From a bacterium (GTDB taxonomy: Bacteria; 4484-113; JAFGCY01), in NCBI GenBank assembly GCA_020440605.1, contig JAGRNT010000006.1, positions 124,001 through 188,000 on the forward strand: a stretch of 64,000 nt of DNA, in the 5' to 3' direction. Of the stretch, positions 27,259 to 38,000 are shown piece after piece (position 1 is the stretch's first letter; the number at the start of each line of letters is the position of its first letter). A program made the translations under genes and the position numbers. The notes beneath the pieces were generated by a model. It ran no database searches. It was not told where the DNA came from and was given only the letters and a program-made list of their open reading frames with translations.

Positions 27259-29913
27259 CTAGAGCCCCTCATAGACACGCCAGAGCACGGCGCTGATGTA
27301 GTTCTCGGAGGCATTGCGCTCCGTGAGCTGCGGTGCGAAGACCGCTACCCGGCCTTCCTTGCTGCGTATTGCATAGACGGTGTGGTAGAGCGGATCCGCA
27401 ACGGGGAACAGCGGATCGCTGAGCGGCACGGCCAGCGGTAGCAGGGCATTGCCGCTGTCTATGTATGGCCGTTTGCGCAGGTAGTTGTACTCGAGCTGAT
27501 CGAGATCGGCAACCACGCCGATTTCATAGATGCCTGCACCGTTCAGTGCATTGATCTCCGCCTGCAGGATGCCGCCGGAGTCCCTGTACTGGCGCAGCTC
27601 AACATCAAACGGAGAGAAGCCCACGGCCTCACCGTCGAAGTTGAAGCCCACTGTGTTCTGTTCATCGGCAATCCCGAAGGGCTGCCAGCCCAGGTAGCTG
27701 AGGTCCTCATTGACCAGCTGGCCCAGATCATTGCTGACGAACTGGATTGCCAGTTCCGTTTTGATGTCACGGCCATTGGTGGCAACCACCTTCTCCGTCC
27801 CCTTCCAGCGGTACTGGGAGGGAATCACATAGGTATAGGCGAAGGCGAAACGCGGATCGGCGGGATTGGCCTGCAGGAGCATCTCCTCGCCCTCGTATGT
27901 GTCATCAGGCTTGAAGCGCATCTCCTTGATGCCGCTCACATCCCGGCTGTATGCGCGTACGACGCGCTCCGCCGGATCAATCGTGGCCCAGTAGATCGTG
28001 GGCTTGGCACGCGCCCCGCTGGGAGGAGCCTTGGCGGAGTAGATGCGCTCGATCGGATTTCCGGGCTTGAGCGGCATTGCCAGCACGTTCACGAAGTACT
28101 GCGGGGTTTCGTTGATCAGTTCGTCATAGATTCCCTTGTCGAAATTGAACTGCCAGTCCAGCAGGCTGGATTCGTAGACATTGTGGGAAATGGGGTCATC
28201 GATGCTGAGAATGATGTTGCCGCTTTCCTCCCTGAAGTCGAATGCCCAGAGGAAGGCATCACCGAGCGTCGTCACCGGCGGGCTGCCGACATAGCTGCCG
28301 CGGTTGTTGTAGGCGAAGACACGCACATCTGAAACCTTGCGGGCCGGAAGTCCGCTGAACAGCGGCTGGCTGAGTTGCGGGTCCTCGTTGAAGTCCAGAC
28401 GTACCCGTGCCGTGACGTTCTGGATAGCCGCCTCATAGGGAGTCCAGGGCCCGGTGCTGATGAATGCGCGGCGGCCGGTGTTGGGGTCCGGTACGCCCAC
28501 CAGGGTGTCCGCCTCGAACTCCACGGGCTCAATCACGATCGGCGCGCCGTTCTGAATTGCCTGCAGCTGGTAAATGGACAGCCACATCGGGCGGCCACCG
28601 GGTTCGTCGAAGCTGGGGATGGCGTCCGTGGCAGCTACCCAGTCAACTGTATTGGCTGCCTTGGCTTCCAGCTCACCGGGATATTCCACCAGCAGCTTGC
28701 TGATCGTGGTGTTGCCGACCTTGACGTTGTAGTAGACCTTGGAGCTGTTGGCAGTCATCGTACCGACGTTCACCAGCTTCATGTTCAAGGTGAGGCGGCC
28801 GGCCTGCAGGCTGTTGCCCGTGATTGCTCGGGCTGTCGCCCATTCAGTGCTGCTCAGACCCGAAGTGTCATTGGTGTAGTTGTTGGAGCCATAGCTCGTG
28901 AGCGTCTTTTCGTAAGTGGCACCCACCTTGATTCCGATCTCATTCGTGAGGCTCGTCTTTGAGATCACGCCGGGGGGCACAGAGGCATTCAGTCCGACGA
29001 TACCCGCCTCGAACTTGAGCTGGCCCCAGACATCCACGCTGACATTCGTCTGGTCCTGATTCTCCCAGCCACTGGTGAGATTCTCAACACTCCAGCTCTT
29101 CTCCGAAGTATTGCCATTGCTGGATTCAATCTCCACATCGTCATTCAGATCAACGCGATAGCCTGTTACGGCGGCATAGATCTCCGGGTAGGCAGGAATA
29201 TCGGGGTGGTCACCAGGATGCTTGACGCGCTGGTCCATGTTGCGCTTTGTAGCTTCCTCCCAGTCACTCCACGGGTCGCCATCGGTTGACCACTGGGTGG
29301 GGTCAGTCACGTAGCGCGGCTTCTTCCAGTCACCATCCCACTTCACAAACCAGTCCTCGCCAGTTGCCTGGTCGATTTCATAGTAGAAACCGTGAAGCTC
29401 GTAGTCGCTCGGAATGCCGTCGCCATCCTGGTCGTTGGGAATGGTGTTCTTGAAGGGATCCACCACCCGCATGCGCTCGGTCTGGATCGCACTCACGCTG
29501 CGCAGGATCTCTCCCGGTACCTCCACGGGGTCAAGTGCGCTTATCACTCCATTGCCGTTTGCATCCGGCAGGTCCGTCAGGCTGCCCATCTGGCCGATGG
29601 GAATCCCGCTCACACCCCAGAGTTCGTACTGGTCGGTCAGACCGTCCATGTCCGTATCTATGGAGTTCGGGTCAGTTCCCAGTGTTCTCTCTACCGCATC
29701 CGGGATCCCGTCGTAGTCCGTATCCGTGAATGATCCCGTGTTGCGCAGCGGTGCGTTGGCAATATCCTGCGCCAGTCCGGCAGCACCCTGTTCCAGAGCA
29801 TCGCCGCCACCGCAGCCACCGAGCATCAGCAGGCTCAGCACCAGGCTGTAACCCGCCAGGCCCCTGCCTCTTCTCTTCTTCACTTGCTTCATCTTGCTTG
29901 TTTCCGTTTCCAT
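27259..29913 (-). CDS. Lipoprotein with TSP3 calcium repeats and protective-antigen-like domains, copy 1
   Basis: 884 residues; ATG at 29913 with GAGG 9 bases upstream. Basic N-terminus, signal peptide and lipobox MLGGC (Cys34). It has the same layout as the gene at 24657: TSP3-like repeats (DTDYDGIPDAVERTLG, DTDMDGLTDQYELWG), the Ca2+ segment DQDGDGIPSDYELHGFYY, QWSTDGDPWSDWEEATK near residue 204, then protective-antigen-like pore/oligomerisation sequence (AGRLTLNMKLVNVGTM). The two proteins are clearly paralogues over their whole length, so this is a tandem duplication that has diverged considerably. It follows the large PKD gene by 11 bases. Lipid anchoring is unusual for the family, whose known toxin members are released. 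Role unknown. Confidence 0.85.
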   Translation of the reverse strand: METETSKMKQVKKRRGRGLAGYSLVLSLLMLGGCGGGDALEQGAAGLAQDIANAPLRNTGSFTDTDYDGIPDAVERTLGTDPNSIDTDMDGLTDQYELWGVSGIPIGQMGSLTDLPDANGNGVISALDPVEVPGEILRSVSAIQTERMRVVDPFKNTIPNDQDGDGIPSDYELHGFYYEIDQATGEDWFVKWDGDWKKPRYVTDPTQWSTDGDPWSDWEEATKRNMDQRVKHPGDHPDIPAYPEIYAAVTGYRVDLNDDVEIESSNGNTSEKSWSVENLTSGWENQDQTNVSVDVWGQLKFEAGIVGLNASVPPGVISKTSLTNEIGIKVGATYEKTLTSYGSNNYTNDTSGLSSTEWATARAITGNSLQAGRLTLNMKLVNVGTMTANSSKVYYNVKVGNTTISKLLVEYPGELEAKAANTVDWVAATDAIPSFDEPGGRPMWLSIYQLQAIQNGAPIVIEPVEFEADTLVGVPDPNTGRRAFISTGPWTPYEAAIQNVTARVRLDFNEDPQLSQPLFSGLPARKVSDVRVFAYNNRGSYVGSPPVTTLGDAFLWAFDFREESGNIILSIDDPISHNVYESSLLDWQFNFDKGIYDELINETPQYFVNVLAMPLKPGNPIERIYSAKAPPSGARAKPTIYWATIDPAERVVRAYSRDVSGIKEMRFKPDDTYEGEEMLLQANPADPRFAFAYTYVIPSQYRWKGTEKVVATNGRDIKTELAIQFVSNDLGQLVNEDLSYLGWQPFGIADEQNTVGFNFDGEAVGFSPFDVELRQYRDSGGILQAEINALNGAGIYEIGVVADLDQLEYNYLRKRPYIDSGNALLPLAVPLSDPLFPVADPLYHTVYAIRSKEGRVAVFAPQLTERNASENYISAVLWRVYEGL

Positions 29914-29924
29914 GCTGCTGGTCC

Positions 29925-32900
29925 TCAGTTGTTGAGGTCCTTCATCTTGACGGTGACGGTTGACCAGTTGCTGTAGCGCCCGTTCCAGCCTGACTTCATC
30001 CGGAATGTCACATCCTTCTCCCCGCCGCTGGGCGGAACACCCGAGTTCGTCGTGACGCCGATCGTGTTCGTGTAGCCTGACAGTGAGCCGAAGCCTGCCT
30101 TGCTGTTGCCAGATCCCCAGAACTCGTATTCGTAGGATGTCGGCCGGGGACCTTCATTGGGGTAGGCCCAGTAGACATCGAAGATGTTGTCGACGCTGCC
30201 GTTGCGCTGGACACCGTAGAGGTCGTTGGGAGGCTGGATGCCCTTGCTGTAGCCGTAGTTGCCACTGCTCAGGGGGCTCATGCCGTAGTCCTGCTTGTAG
30301 GCCTTGACATAGTAGGTCCCGGCGAAGTTCGTCTGGACCATGGCACTCGTGGTACTGCCACCTGAGACATCCATCGCTTCCACGATGTTGTTAGTGTATT
30401 CATCACGCCGGAAGATCTTGAACCCGTCCGGTGCCTCTCCATGGGTGCCGTTGTAGCTCCAGGACACGAGGATCCGGTCGTTCCAGGAACCGTCTGAAGC
30501 GCTGACACCATAAGGCTGATCGAGAACGGCGGGATAACCGAGGTTGGCTCCGCTGTAGGCGTCGCTGTAGTACTCAGCCCGGGAAATCACGCGGTAGTAG
30601 TGGGCCTTTGCCAGATAGCTGGATCCGTCGCTGGGAATGCCGACGTCATCGACATACTCATTGACAAGCCCGCTGACCGTCGCCAGATTCTGCCAGGCAT
30701 TGATGTTGAACTGTGGTGAGCGCTGGATCAGATACTCCTCCGGAGCTGGCCCGTTGGAGGGTGAATTCCAGCTGAGTGTGACCAGGCGGTTGTCCTCGCC
30801 GTCCGTGGCCGAGATACCTGTCGCAGACTGCAGGTTCACTGAATAGCCGTACTGCGGGTCCGTGAAGTCGCTGGGGGCCTGGTTGCCGTTGCGATAGCTG
30901 CGGACCATGAACCACCAGGGGTGGATCTCGGTTGTCGGCAGCTGGTAGCTGGTCACGAAGCTGCCAACGCGTTCCAGCAGATTGTATGGGCCATCAGGAT
31001 TGTCAGCAATGAACAGCTCATAGCCGTCGAAGCTGTTGCCGCCCGTGCCCGGTGACCATGTGACATTCACCAGGCTGCTGTTTGCGCCCTTGGTGGCGTT
31101 GAGGTTGGTGGGCACCGGAGGCGGATACCCGATGCTCAGATGGTAGTTGGTTTCACCGCCGGAATTGAATTCCACCTTCACGTAGCCCGTGCCGGACACT
31201 CCGCCCGGAATCGTGTAGGTGATGAACTCATTGTCAGTGACCGTACTGCTGTAGGACAGCAGCTCCCCGCTGGGTCCGCGCAGTTCCATGTCAAGGTCGC
31301 CGATCTTGTGCGTGAACAGCAGGCGGATGTCGAGCTGGGCATTCGGAACCATGTCGAAGCTGTACCAGTCCCGCAGATCGCTGCCCCCGATCCGTCCGAT
31401 CGCCGCACTGAGGTTGTTCTGCTGCACGAGGACATACGGATCCGCGGTTCCCTGGCTGCCATTGTCATTGTCAATGGCGTCCTCGGGATAGTACTGGATC
31501 GGTCCGACGCTGAAGTTGAGACCGTAGTCAGCCCGTGCACCGAGGAAGCGGTTGGCACGGATGTAGTAGGTGCCGCCGTCGCGGAAGTCATACTCGATGT
31601 GCTCGTTGCTGTTGGTGCTCAGCGATTCCGCCAGTACACTCACGCCGTCGCTGCCGATCAGGCGCAGGTTGAGATCCGCTCCGCCGGCATTCAGGCCGTC
31701 GAACAGCAGGTCGATCACCACATGCCCACCGTCGTCCAGGGTGAAGCTGTAGAAGTCGTCATCGTCACCGTTGTAACCCTGGCCGTTGTCATCCAGGAAA
31801 CCAAGATTGCCGCGCAGGGTGCTGATGGCCTCGGCGCCGGAGATGAAGGAGTCGCCGTAGCTGCGGCGCACGCCGCTCAGGCTGTCCCCGCCGGGCTGGT
31901 TGGGACTGAACACGCCGCCGGCTCCGGTTCCCTCAAGGTGGTTGGCCAGGTTGTAGTTGTCGTTGTCCTCGATCTCATCGTAGCGATCCTCCACCACGAT
32001 CGGAATCGTTGCCACACCGGTGGCGTTGATGTCATCCGTCACACGTACGCTCATCAGAGCGACGGAGGGGAAGACGCCGGGGAAGATTCCTTCAGGGTAG
32101 TAGCTGCTGCCCAGCGCGATCACGCGGGGGCGCGGCTCCCAGAGGCCGGTATCCGTGTTGAATTCGACGTTCTCAAGATCAAAGGTCACGGTCAGGAACG
32201 GCGAGACACCCGTGCTGATCTCGTAGATGCCGTTGTTGTCGACATCCCAGGCATAGTCGGTGATCAGACCGTCGGCATCGAAGCTCGCGGATGCGTTGAG
32301 TGTCACCGGGCTCGGATCCTCTGTTACGCGCTCCGGCGGATTGGAATCCGAGTCAATGTCGGTGCTCAGCAGGGCGGTGGGAGGCGTTCCAACCGTCACG
32401 GGAACGATCTTCTTCGCTGTTGCGCCCTGGTCATCAGTGATGCGCACCATCACGTTGTAGACGCCTTTCGTCGTATAGATCTTGGAGTTGACACCGGTCG
32501 TGCCGGAATTCTCCTCAAAGGTACCGTCACCATCCAGATCCCACTCGTAGCTGGCGATCGTGCCATCGGGATCCACACTGCCGGTGGCGTCGAACTGGAC
32601 GGCGATCGGCGGGGCACCTCCGGCAGGTGTGACAACCAGTGAGGCAACCGGCGGCTGGTTGCCGTTCACGCCCAGTACCGTCACGAGGGTGCTGGCCTTC
32701 GCCGTGCCTCCCAGGTTGTCAGTCACACGCACCGTGGCCTCAAAGCTGCCGGCTTCACCGTACGTATGCGTCACGAGGCTTGAGTCATATGAGATCTGGT
32801 CAAAGATCTGGTCTCCGTCGAAGTCCCAGGCCCAGGAGATGATGTCACCATCAGCATCGGAGCTCGGGGTTGCATCAAGCTGCACGTTCTCACCTGCGGT

Positions 32901-35021
32901 GACGGTGTTGGGGAAGGCCTCAATGCTGGCCACCGGGAGGATGTTGCTCGGCGGTTCAAGGACTGAAATCGCAAGTGTGCTGGTTGAGCTCTCGCCATAG
33001 CGGTCGGTGACGCGCAGGCCGGCGGTGTAGCTGCCGACGTTGTAGTAGGTATGGCGGGCTACCGCGATGGTCCCGGTGTTGGAGTCGTAGATTCCGTCAC
33101 CGTCAAAGTCCCACTCATGCTGCACGATCAGGTCGTTTGTGTCGGTATCGGAAGAGCCGCTGCCGTCGAACTGCACTTCAAGTGCTGCCGGTCCGGTGGT
33201 CACATTCGCAGTCAGAGCGGCGAACGGGGCATTGTTGACGATCACGAGCTGGCGGCGGATGGCGGTGGCACCACTGTCATCGGTGACACGCAGCCAGACG
33301 TTGTAGGCCTTGCTCTCATTGAAGACGTTGCTGATACGGGCACTGGCGCCGGTGTCACGTTCGTAAGTGCCATCATCATTGAGGTCCCACTCATAGCGCA
33401 CGATCACGCCATCAGGGTCGAAGCTCAGACCACCGTCGAACTGCACATCCAGCGGAGGAGCACCCTTGACGGGCACCGCGCTGATCCGTGCGCTGGGCGG
33501 CCAGTTGCCTGCACCGTTGGTTACGATCACGGTAGCCTGCTTGCTGGCCCGCCCGCCGTCATTGTCCTCGATCGTGACACTGACATTGAACGTGGAGTTC
33601 TCCGTGAAGGTGTAGTCAACCGTTGGCAGGTTGTCGACGAAGTCCGCCACGCCGTCCCCGTCGAAATCCCAGGCGTAGTTGACGATGGATCCATCGATGT
33701 CGGAGCTGCTGCTGGCGTCAAAGTGCACGCTCAGGGGCAGCAGACCCTGCAGGGTCGGATTGTCGGAATCTGGAATGCGCCGGTCATTGGCATTGTCGGT
33801 CATCTCGATGTGCGGTGTCGGAGGAATGTTCCCGTCACCATTGAGTACCGATACCGCACGGACAGTGCTGGCACTGTCTCCATCAGCGGAAGTCACGATC
33901 AATGTGGCGTTGTAGCGGATGTTCTCGGTGTAGGTGAATATCGCTAGGGGATCCGTGCCGGCATCAAGGTCGATTGAACCGTCGCCGTCAAAGTCCCACT
34001 GATAACGCACGATCTCGGAACCGATTGCGAATGAGCTTGATGCGTCAAAACCAACGGAGAGCGGGATGCCACCCTCGCTGATTCCCGTGCTGAAGTCAGC
34101 CTGCACGAGGCTGGTGCCGATGGTGCCGAGGCTGGCATCGACCTGGATCTCGATGGACTGGGAACCCTCCGTCTGGCTGTCGATGTCAAAGGGCACCACA
34201 CGATACTGGTAGATCTCGTTTGTCGGCTCGGGGTCCACGAAGGAATAGCGCACGGGGAAGGCTGCATTCACAGCACTCATGGCCTTCGGACCCGCCACGC
34301 TGCGCGAAACGGAGAGCGGGGACTGTGGATCGGAAGCATCCTGAAGCATTGTGAATTCGAGCTCACCGGGTCCCTTGCGATAGACGCGGTACCCGCTGAT
34401 GCGCTCGCCCCAGTGCTGGGCAATCGTGGTCACGTCGGAAGTGTTGATCAGACCGTTGCGGTCACCATCCACCCGGGACAGGCGCCAGTTGAGTGCGCCA
34501 CTGTTCTCCTGCGGTGGTACTTCCGTACCGTTGCCGAGATTGTCCTCGGGATCCCCGCTGGGCCACCAGCTGATGCCGCTGTGGTCCTGGGCATTGTCAT
34601 AGTCGACTTCCCGGCCGAAGTTGACGGCGATCGGCGTGAGGTCGGTCAGTCCGACCTCTCCGTTTGAATCGTAGTCACCTTCAAGGATTTCCGTCCAGTT
34701 CAGCACGACTCCCGCATTGCCAAGCGGTCCCGAACCATCCGGGTCAAATGCACCGCCCTGCAGGTCGAACACGAAACCTCCGGCAGGCGCCTTGGCAGCC
34801 GTGCGGTCCGGGTCCTTGCCCAGTGCTGCCAGCTCCGCCTCCAGCACCTGGCGCAGTTCATCCGCGCTGGGGGCCGGGCCGAGCTCGGACTGCTGTCCGG
34901 AAGTGCCCGGTTCCAGGCTCATCAGTCCCTGGTTTCCGCCGCCACCGCCGCAGGCGCTCAGCCATAGCAGACAGGTGATCACCGCTGCCAGTACCGCAAT
35001 GCTGTTCTTGCTTCCAATCAT
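29925..35021 (-). CDS. Giant dockerin-PKD-PPC-Fn3 lipoprotein
   Basis: 1698 residues; ATG at 35021 with AGAGGAAA upstream. Lipobox WLSAC, Cys24, then a glycine run. EAELAALGKDPDRT at about 61-74 matches the 22429 protein. Split dockerin pair: GDYDSNGEVGLTDLTPIAVN at 115-134 and VDGDRNGLINTSDVTTIAQH at 184-203, with SGISWWPSGDPED between them. Seven PKD domains follow (markers YQWDFDGDG, YAWDFDGDG, YEWDLNDDG, HEWDFDGDG, WAWDFDGDQ, YEWDLDGDG, YAWDVDNNG). Then come two PPC domains (DEIEDNDNYNLA; AIDNDNGSQGT) and four Fn3-like modules to the end. There is no catalytic domain; this is a long, rod-like Ca2+-binding surface protein. Second gene of the four-gene minus-strand operon. Confidence 0.87.
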   Translation of the reverse strand: MIGSKNSIAVLAAVITCLLWLSACGGGGGNQGLMSLEPGTSGQQSELGPAPSADELRQVLEAELAALGKDPDRTAAKAPAGGFVFDLQGGAFDPDGSGPLGNAGVVLNWTEILEGDYDSNGEVGLTDLTPIAVNFGREVDYDNAQDHSGISWWPSGDPEDNLGNGTEVPPQENSGALNWRLSRVDGDRNGLINTSDVTTIAQHWGERISGYRVYRKGPGELEFTMLQDASDPQSPLSVSRSVAGPKAMSAVNAAFPVRYSFVDPEPTNEIYQYRVVPFDIDSQTEGSQSIEIQVDASLGTIGTSLVQADFSTGISEGGIPLSVGFDASSSFAIGSEIVRYQWDFDGDGSIDLDAGTDPLAIFTYTENIRYNATLIVTSADGDSASTVRAVSVLNGDGNIPPTPHIEMTDNANDRRIPDSDNPTLQGLLPLSVHFDASSSSDIDGSIVNYAWDFDGDGVADFVDNLPTVDYTFTENSTFNVSVTIEDNDGGRASKQATVIVTNGAGNWPPSARISAVPVKGAPPLDVQFDGGLSFDPDGVIVRYEWDLNDDGTYERDTGASARISNVFNESKAYNVWLRVTDDSGATAIRRQLVIVNNAPFAALTANVTTGPAALEVQFDGSGSSDTDTNDLIVQHEWDFDGDGIYDSNTGTIAVARHTYYNVGSYTAGLRVTDRYGESSTSTLAISVLEPPSNILPVASIEAFPNTVTAGENVQLDATPSSDADGDIISWAWDFDGDQIFDQISYDSSLVTHTYGEAGSFEATVRVTDNLGGTAKASTLVTVLGVNGNQPPVASLVVTPAGGAPPIAVQFDATGSVDPDGTIASYEWDLDGDGTFEENSGTTGVNSKIYTTKGVYNVMVRITDDQGATAKKIVPVTVGTPPTALLSTDIDSDSNPPERVTEDPSPVTLNASASFDADGLITDYAWDVDNNGIYEISTGVSPFLTVTFDLENVEFNTDTGLWEPRPRVIALGSSYYPEGIFPGVFPSVALMSVRVTDDINATGVATIPIVVEDRYDEIEDNDNYNLANHLEGTGAGGVFSPNQPGGDSLSGVRRSYGDSFISGAEAISTLRGNLGFLDDNGQGYNGDDDDFYSFTLDDGGHVVIDLLFDGLNAGGADLNLRLIGSDGVSVLAESLSTNSNEHIEYDFRDGGTYYIRANRFLGARADYGLNFSVGPIQYYPEDAIDNDNGSQGTADPYVLVQQNNLSAAIGRIGGSDLRDWYSFDMVPNAQLDIRLLFTHKIGDLDMELRGPSGELLSYSSTVTDNEFITYTIPGGVSGTGYVKVEFNSGGETNYHLSIGYPPPVPTNLNATKGANSSLVNVTWSPGTGGNSFDGYELFIADNPDGPYNLLERVGSFVTSYQLPTTEIHPWWFMVRSYRNGNQAPSDFTDPQYGYSVNLQSATGISATDGEDNRLVTLSWNSPSNGPAPEEYLIQRSPQFNINAWQNLATVSGLVNEYVDDVGIPSDGSSYLAKAHYYRVISRAEYYSDAYSGANLGYPAVLDQPYGVSASDGSWNDRILVSWSYNGTHGEAPDGFKIFRRDEYTNNIVEAMDVSGGSTTSAMVQTNFAGTYYVKAYKQDYGMSPLSSGNYGYSKGIQPPNDLYGVQRNGSVDNIFDVYWAYPNEGPRPTSYEYEFWGSGNSKAGFGSLSGYTNTIGVTTNSGVPPSGGEKDVTFRMKSGWNGRYSNWSTVTVKMKDLNN
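32110..34100 (-). repeat. Seven tandem PKD-domain coding repeats
   Basis: Within the 1698-residue protein, seven PKD modules of about 90 residues each recur, each marked by a W-D-[FLV]-D/N-G-D/N-G motif. At DNA level the repeats share short stretches around the motif codons but are diverged overall, so the array is old. Boundaries are approximate. Confidence 0.75.
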
Positions 35022-35087
35022 CGTCTTTTCCTCTACTCGTGACTGCCTGAGAGTGGCAGGATCGAAAGGTCAACCCGAGTTGACGGG

Positions 35088-38000
35088 TTAGGGTGCTGTC
35101 GCGAAACCATCGTCAGCAGTGCTGATTCCGCCGGAACCGGGTGCTGACTCCGAGCGCACCTTGTACCAGTAGACCTGGTCCACGGTAACGGTCGAGTCGT
35201 CATACTGCTCGTTGTTGCTGGTTCCGAGTACGGTGTAGCTTCCGTTCTCGGAGGCGGCTCGCAGGATCGTATAGCTGGTGGCACCGCTGACGCTGTCCCA
35301 GCTGATACGAACCTTGTTGCTGAAGTCGCCATCCGTCGCGCTGACATTCTGGGCAATGCCGGTACTGCGCCAGCCTGAATCCGGTCCGCCTGTAAGTCCA
35401 GCGCCTGCTGCGGATTCTGACCGGACCTGATACCAGTAGGTGGTTCCGATCGCAGCAGTTGTGTCGTCAAAGCTGGTGCCGGTGGGGGTGCCGATGGAGC
35501 TATAGCTGCCATTCTGGCTGGTGGCCCTGAGCACGGTGTAGCCGGTTGCACCAGTCACGCTGTTCCAGCTGATCGTCACCTTGTCGGAATGTGTACCATC
35601 CGTGGCGGCGACGCTGCCAGGTGCAGCGGTGGCGCGGTAGCCGTCATCCGCAGTGCTTGTTCCGCCGTTGCCGGCCGCGGTTTCGGAACGAACCTTGTAC
35701 CAGTAATTGGTGCCGGCGGTTGCGGTGCTGTCATCGAAGCTGGTGCCGGTCGGCGTTCCTACGGAACTGTAGCTGCCGTTCTGGCTTGTTGAACGCAGCA
35801 CCGTGTATCCCGTGGCACCAGTCGCAGCACTCCAGCTGACTGCCACCTTGCTGGCATGAGTGCCATCCGTTGCCGCCACGCCGGTCGGAGCAGCAGAACT
35901 GCGCCAGCCTGAATTGGGAGTACCGGCGGCACTCACGATCGGATCATGATCTGCAGGATCCACAACCGCCTTCACGCGGTACCAGTAAGTGATACCGATG
36001 CTGGCGCCCGTGTCGTTGTAGCTCGTCGTCGTCACATTACTTGCCAATTCCGTATAGCTGCCGTTCTGCGAGGTGGAGCGCTCGACAATGTAGCGGTCAG
36101 CACCGGTGGAGGCGCTCCAGCTGACACTGACCTGGCTGTTGCTGGATCCATCACTGGCCTGGATGTTCCCGGGGGCGGCGCAGGCCACTTCCAGAAGGAA
36201 AGCCTGTGTGCTGGTTCCGGTTGCATTTGTCGCTTCGACGGTGCTTTCGTATGCACCTGGGCTGCCAAGCGTCACGGTCGGGCTGGCAAGGACGGAGGTG
36301 TTGGGAGTCGCTCCACCATCAAAGGTCCAGGCCCAGATTTCCACGGCACCGCCACTGTTGGCAACCGTCGGTGAGTAGCTGGCACCGGTGACGCCGGTGG
36401 TGGGACTGACTGCACCCAGTTCGGGAGCAGCCACAGCCACGTTCAGGGGCATGGTGAAGGTGTCCGTGCCACCGGCATTGTTGGCAACGAGAGTGAGGGT
36501 ATAGCTGCCGGCAGCCCCGAGTACCACTTCAGGCGATGGATCATTTGATTCGTTGGGTGTCGCTCCACCCCCGAAGTTCCATGTCCAGGTGCTGACCGCA
36601 CCACCTGTCATGGTGGGCACGAACTCAACCGTACTGCCGGATGCCCCGCTGTTCGGAATCACATTGAGGATCTCCGGAGCGGCCACGCTGACCGTCAGCG
36701 TGAATGGAAGCTGGCTGATCTCCGTGCCGGTCTGGGCAGTGACAGTGGCGTTGTAGGTGCCGGGCGCACCGAGAGTGATCTGCGGACTGGGGTCTGTCGA
36801 AGTGTTGGGTGCAGCACCGCCGCCGAAGTTCCAGCTCCAGCTTGTTACCGGTCCACCGCTGTTAGTGGCCACGGGCTGAATCAGGGCACCGCTCACTCCG
36901 CTCTTGGGAGCAACCGCCGTGATGTCGGGCGGGGGGGCGTTGACCGTCAGCGTGAATGGATAGATCACGCTGCCGTTGACGTTCGTCGCCACCAGGCTGC
37001 CGTTGTAGATGCCAGCGGCACCAAGCGTGACAGTCGGATTCGCCAGAGCACTGCTGTTCGGAGTGGCACCGCCACCGAAGTACCATGCCCAGCTGGCGAC
37101 CTGGCCTCCGATGTTCGTTGCCATCGGGCTGAGTGCACTGCCCGAGACACCGGTGTTCGGGCTGACTGCCGTGATCTGCGGAGCAGGCGGCAGTACCTGC
37201 AGGGTGAAGTCAAATGTATCGCTGCCCTTGGCATTGGTTGCCGTGACACTGCATGCATAGCTGCCACTGGCGCCCAGCGTGATGGCAGGGCTGACAGCGC
37301 TCGAGGTGGAGGGCGTTGCCGCACTGCCGAAGTCCCAGGCCCAGCTGTCAATGGCGCCACCGATGTTGCTGGCCTGCATGTTGAGAACTTCTCCGGCATC
37401 ACCACTGAGCGGGAGCACTTCGGAAATCTGCGGCACACCTTCAATCACCTTCAGTGTGAAGAAGTAGGATTCGGTTCCATCCTCGCTGGTGATAGCCACG
37501 CTGGCTGAATAGTCACCCGGGATGCCGAGTGTCACCGTCGGTGAGGTTTCAATCGAGGTATTGGGACTTGCACCACCGCCGAAGTCCCAGGCATAGGCCG
37601 TGGCAGGTGACCCGTCGTAATCAGCGATGAAGGTCACTTCAGTGCCTTCCACGCCGCTTTCAGGATCAACGCTGTCAATCGCGCTGTTCTGGGGATTGAT
37701 GTTCAGTGTGAATTCATATGCATCGCCACCCCACTGGTTGGCAACGGTGAGAGTGCAGTAGTAGGTGCCGGGAGCTCCCAGCAGCACGGTCGGACTGCTC
37801 TGGGTGGAGGTGTTCGCGGCTCCATTGAAGTTCCAGAGGTAGCTGTCCGGCATGTTGCCGCTGACCACCGCACTGAACTTGGCGAAACTGCCTTCCAGTA
37901 CATTGAGGGGACTGACGGAGATCACAACGGGAGGCTGACCGAGTACACCCCGATAGCCGCTGTCAGGATCACTGGGGGCACTGACACCGGCGGCGCTGGT

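Noticed and set aside
24657-29913. A complete binary toxin locus
   Set aside because: Only proteins related to the binding/translocation family are present; they are predicted lipid-anchored and no enzymatic component is recognisable nearby, so a toxin role is not supported.
31140-32642. 500-codon plus-strand ORF inside the PKD gene
   Set aside because: Antisense shadow of the PKD repeats; Val/Ala/His-rich with no domain pattern.
35091-37945. CRISPR-like or satellite repeat array
   Set aside because: The repeats are in frame, about 250-265 bases long and encode Ig/Fn3 modules, so they are protein-domain repeats.
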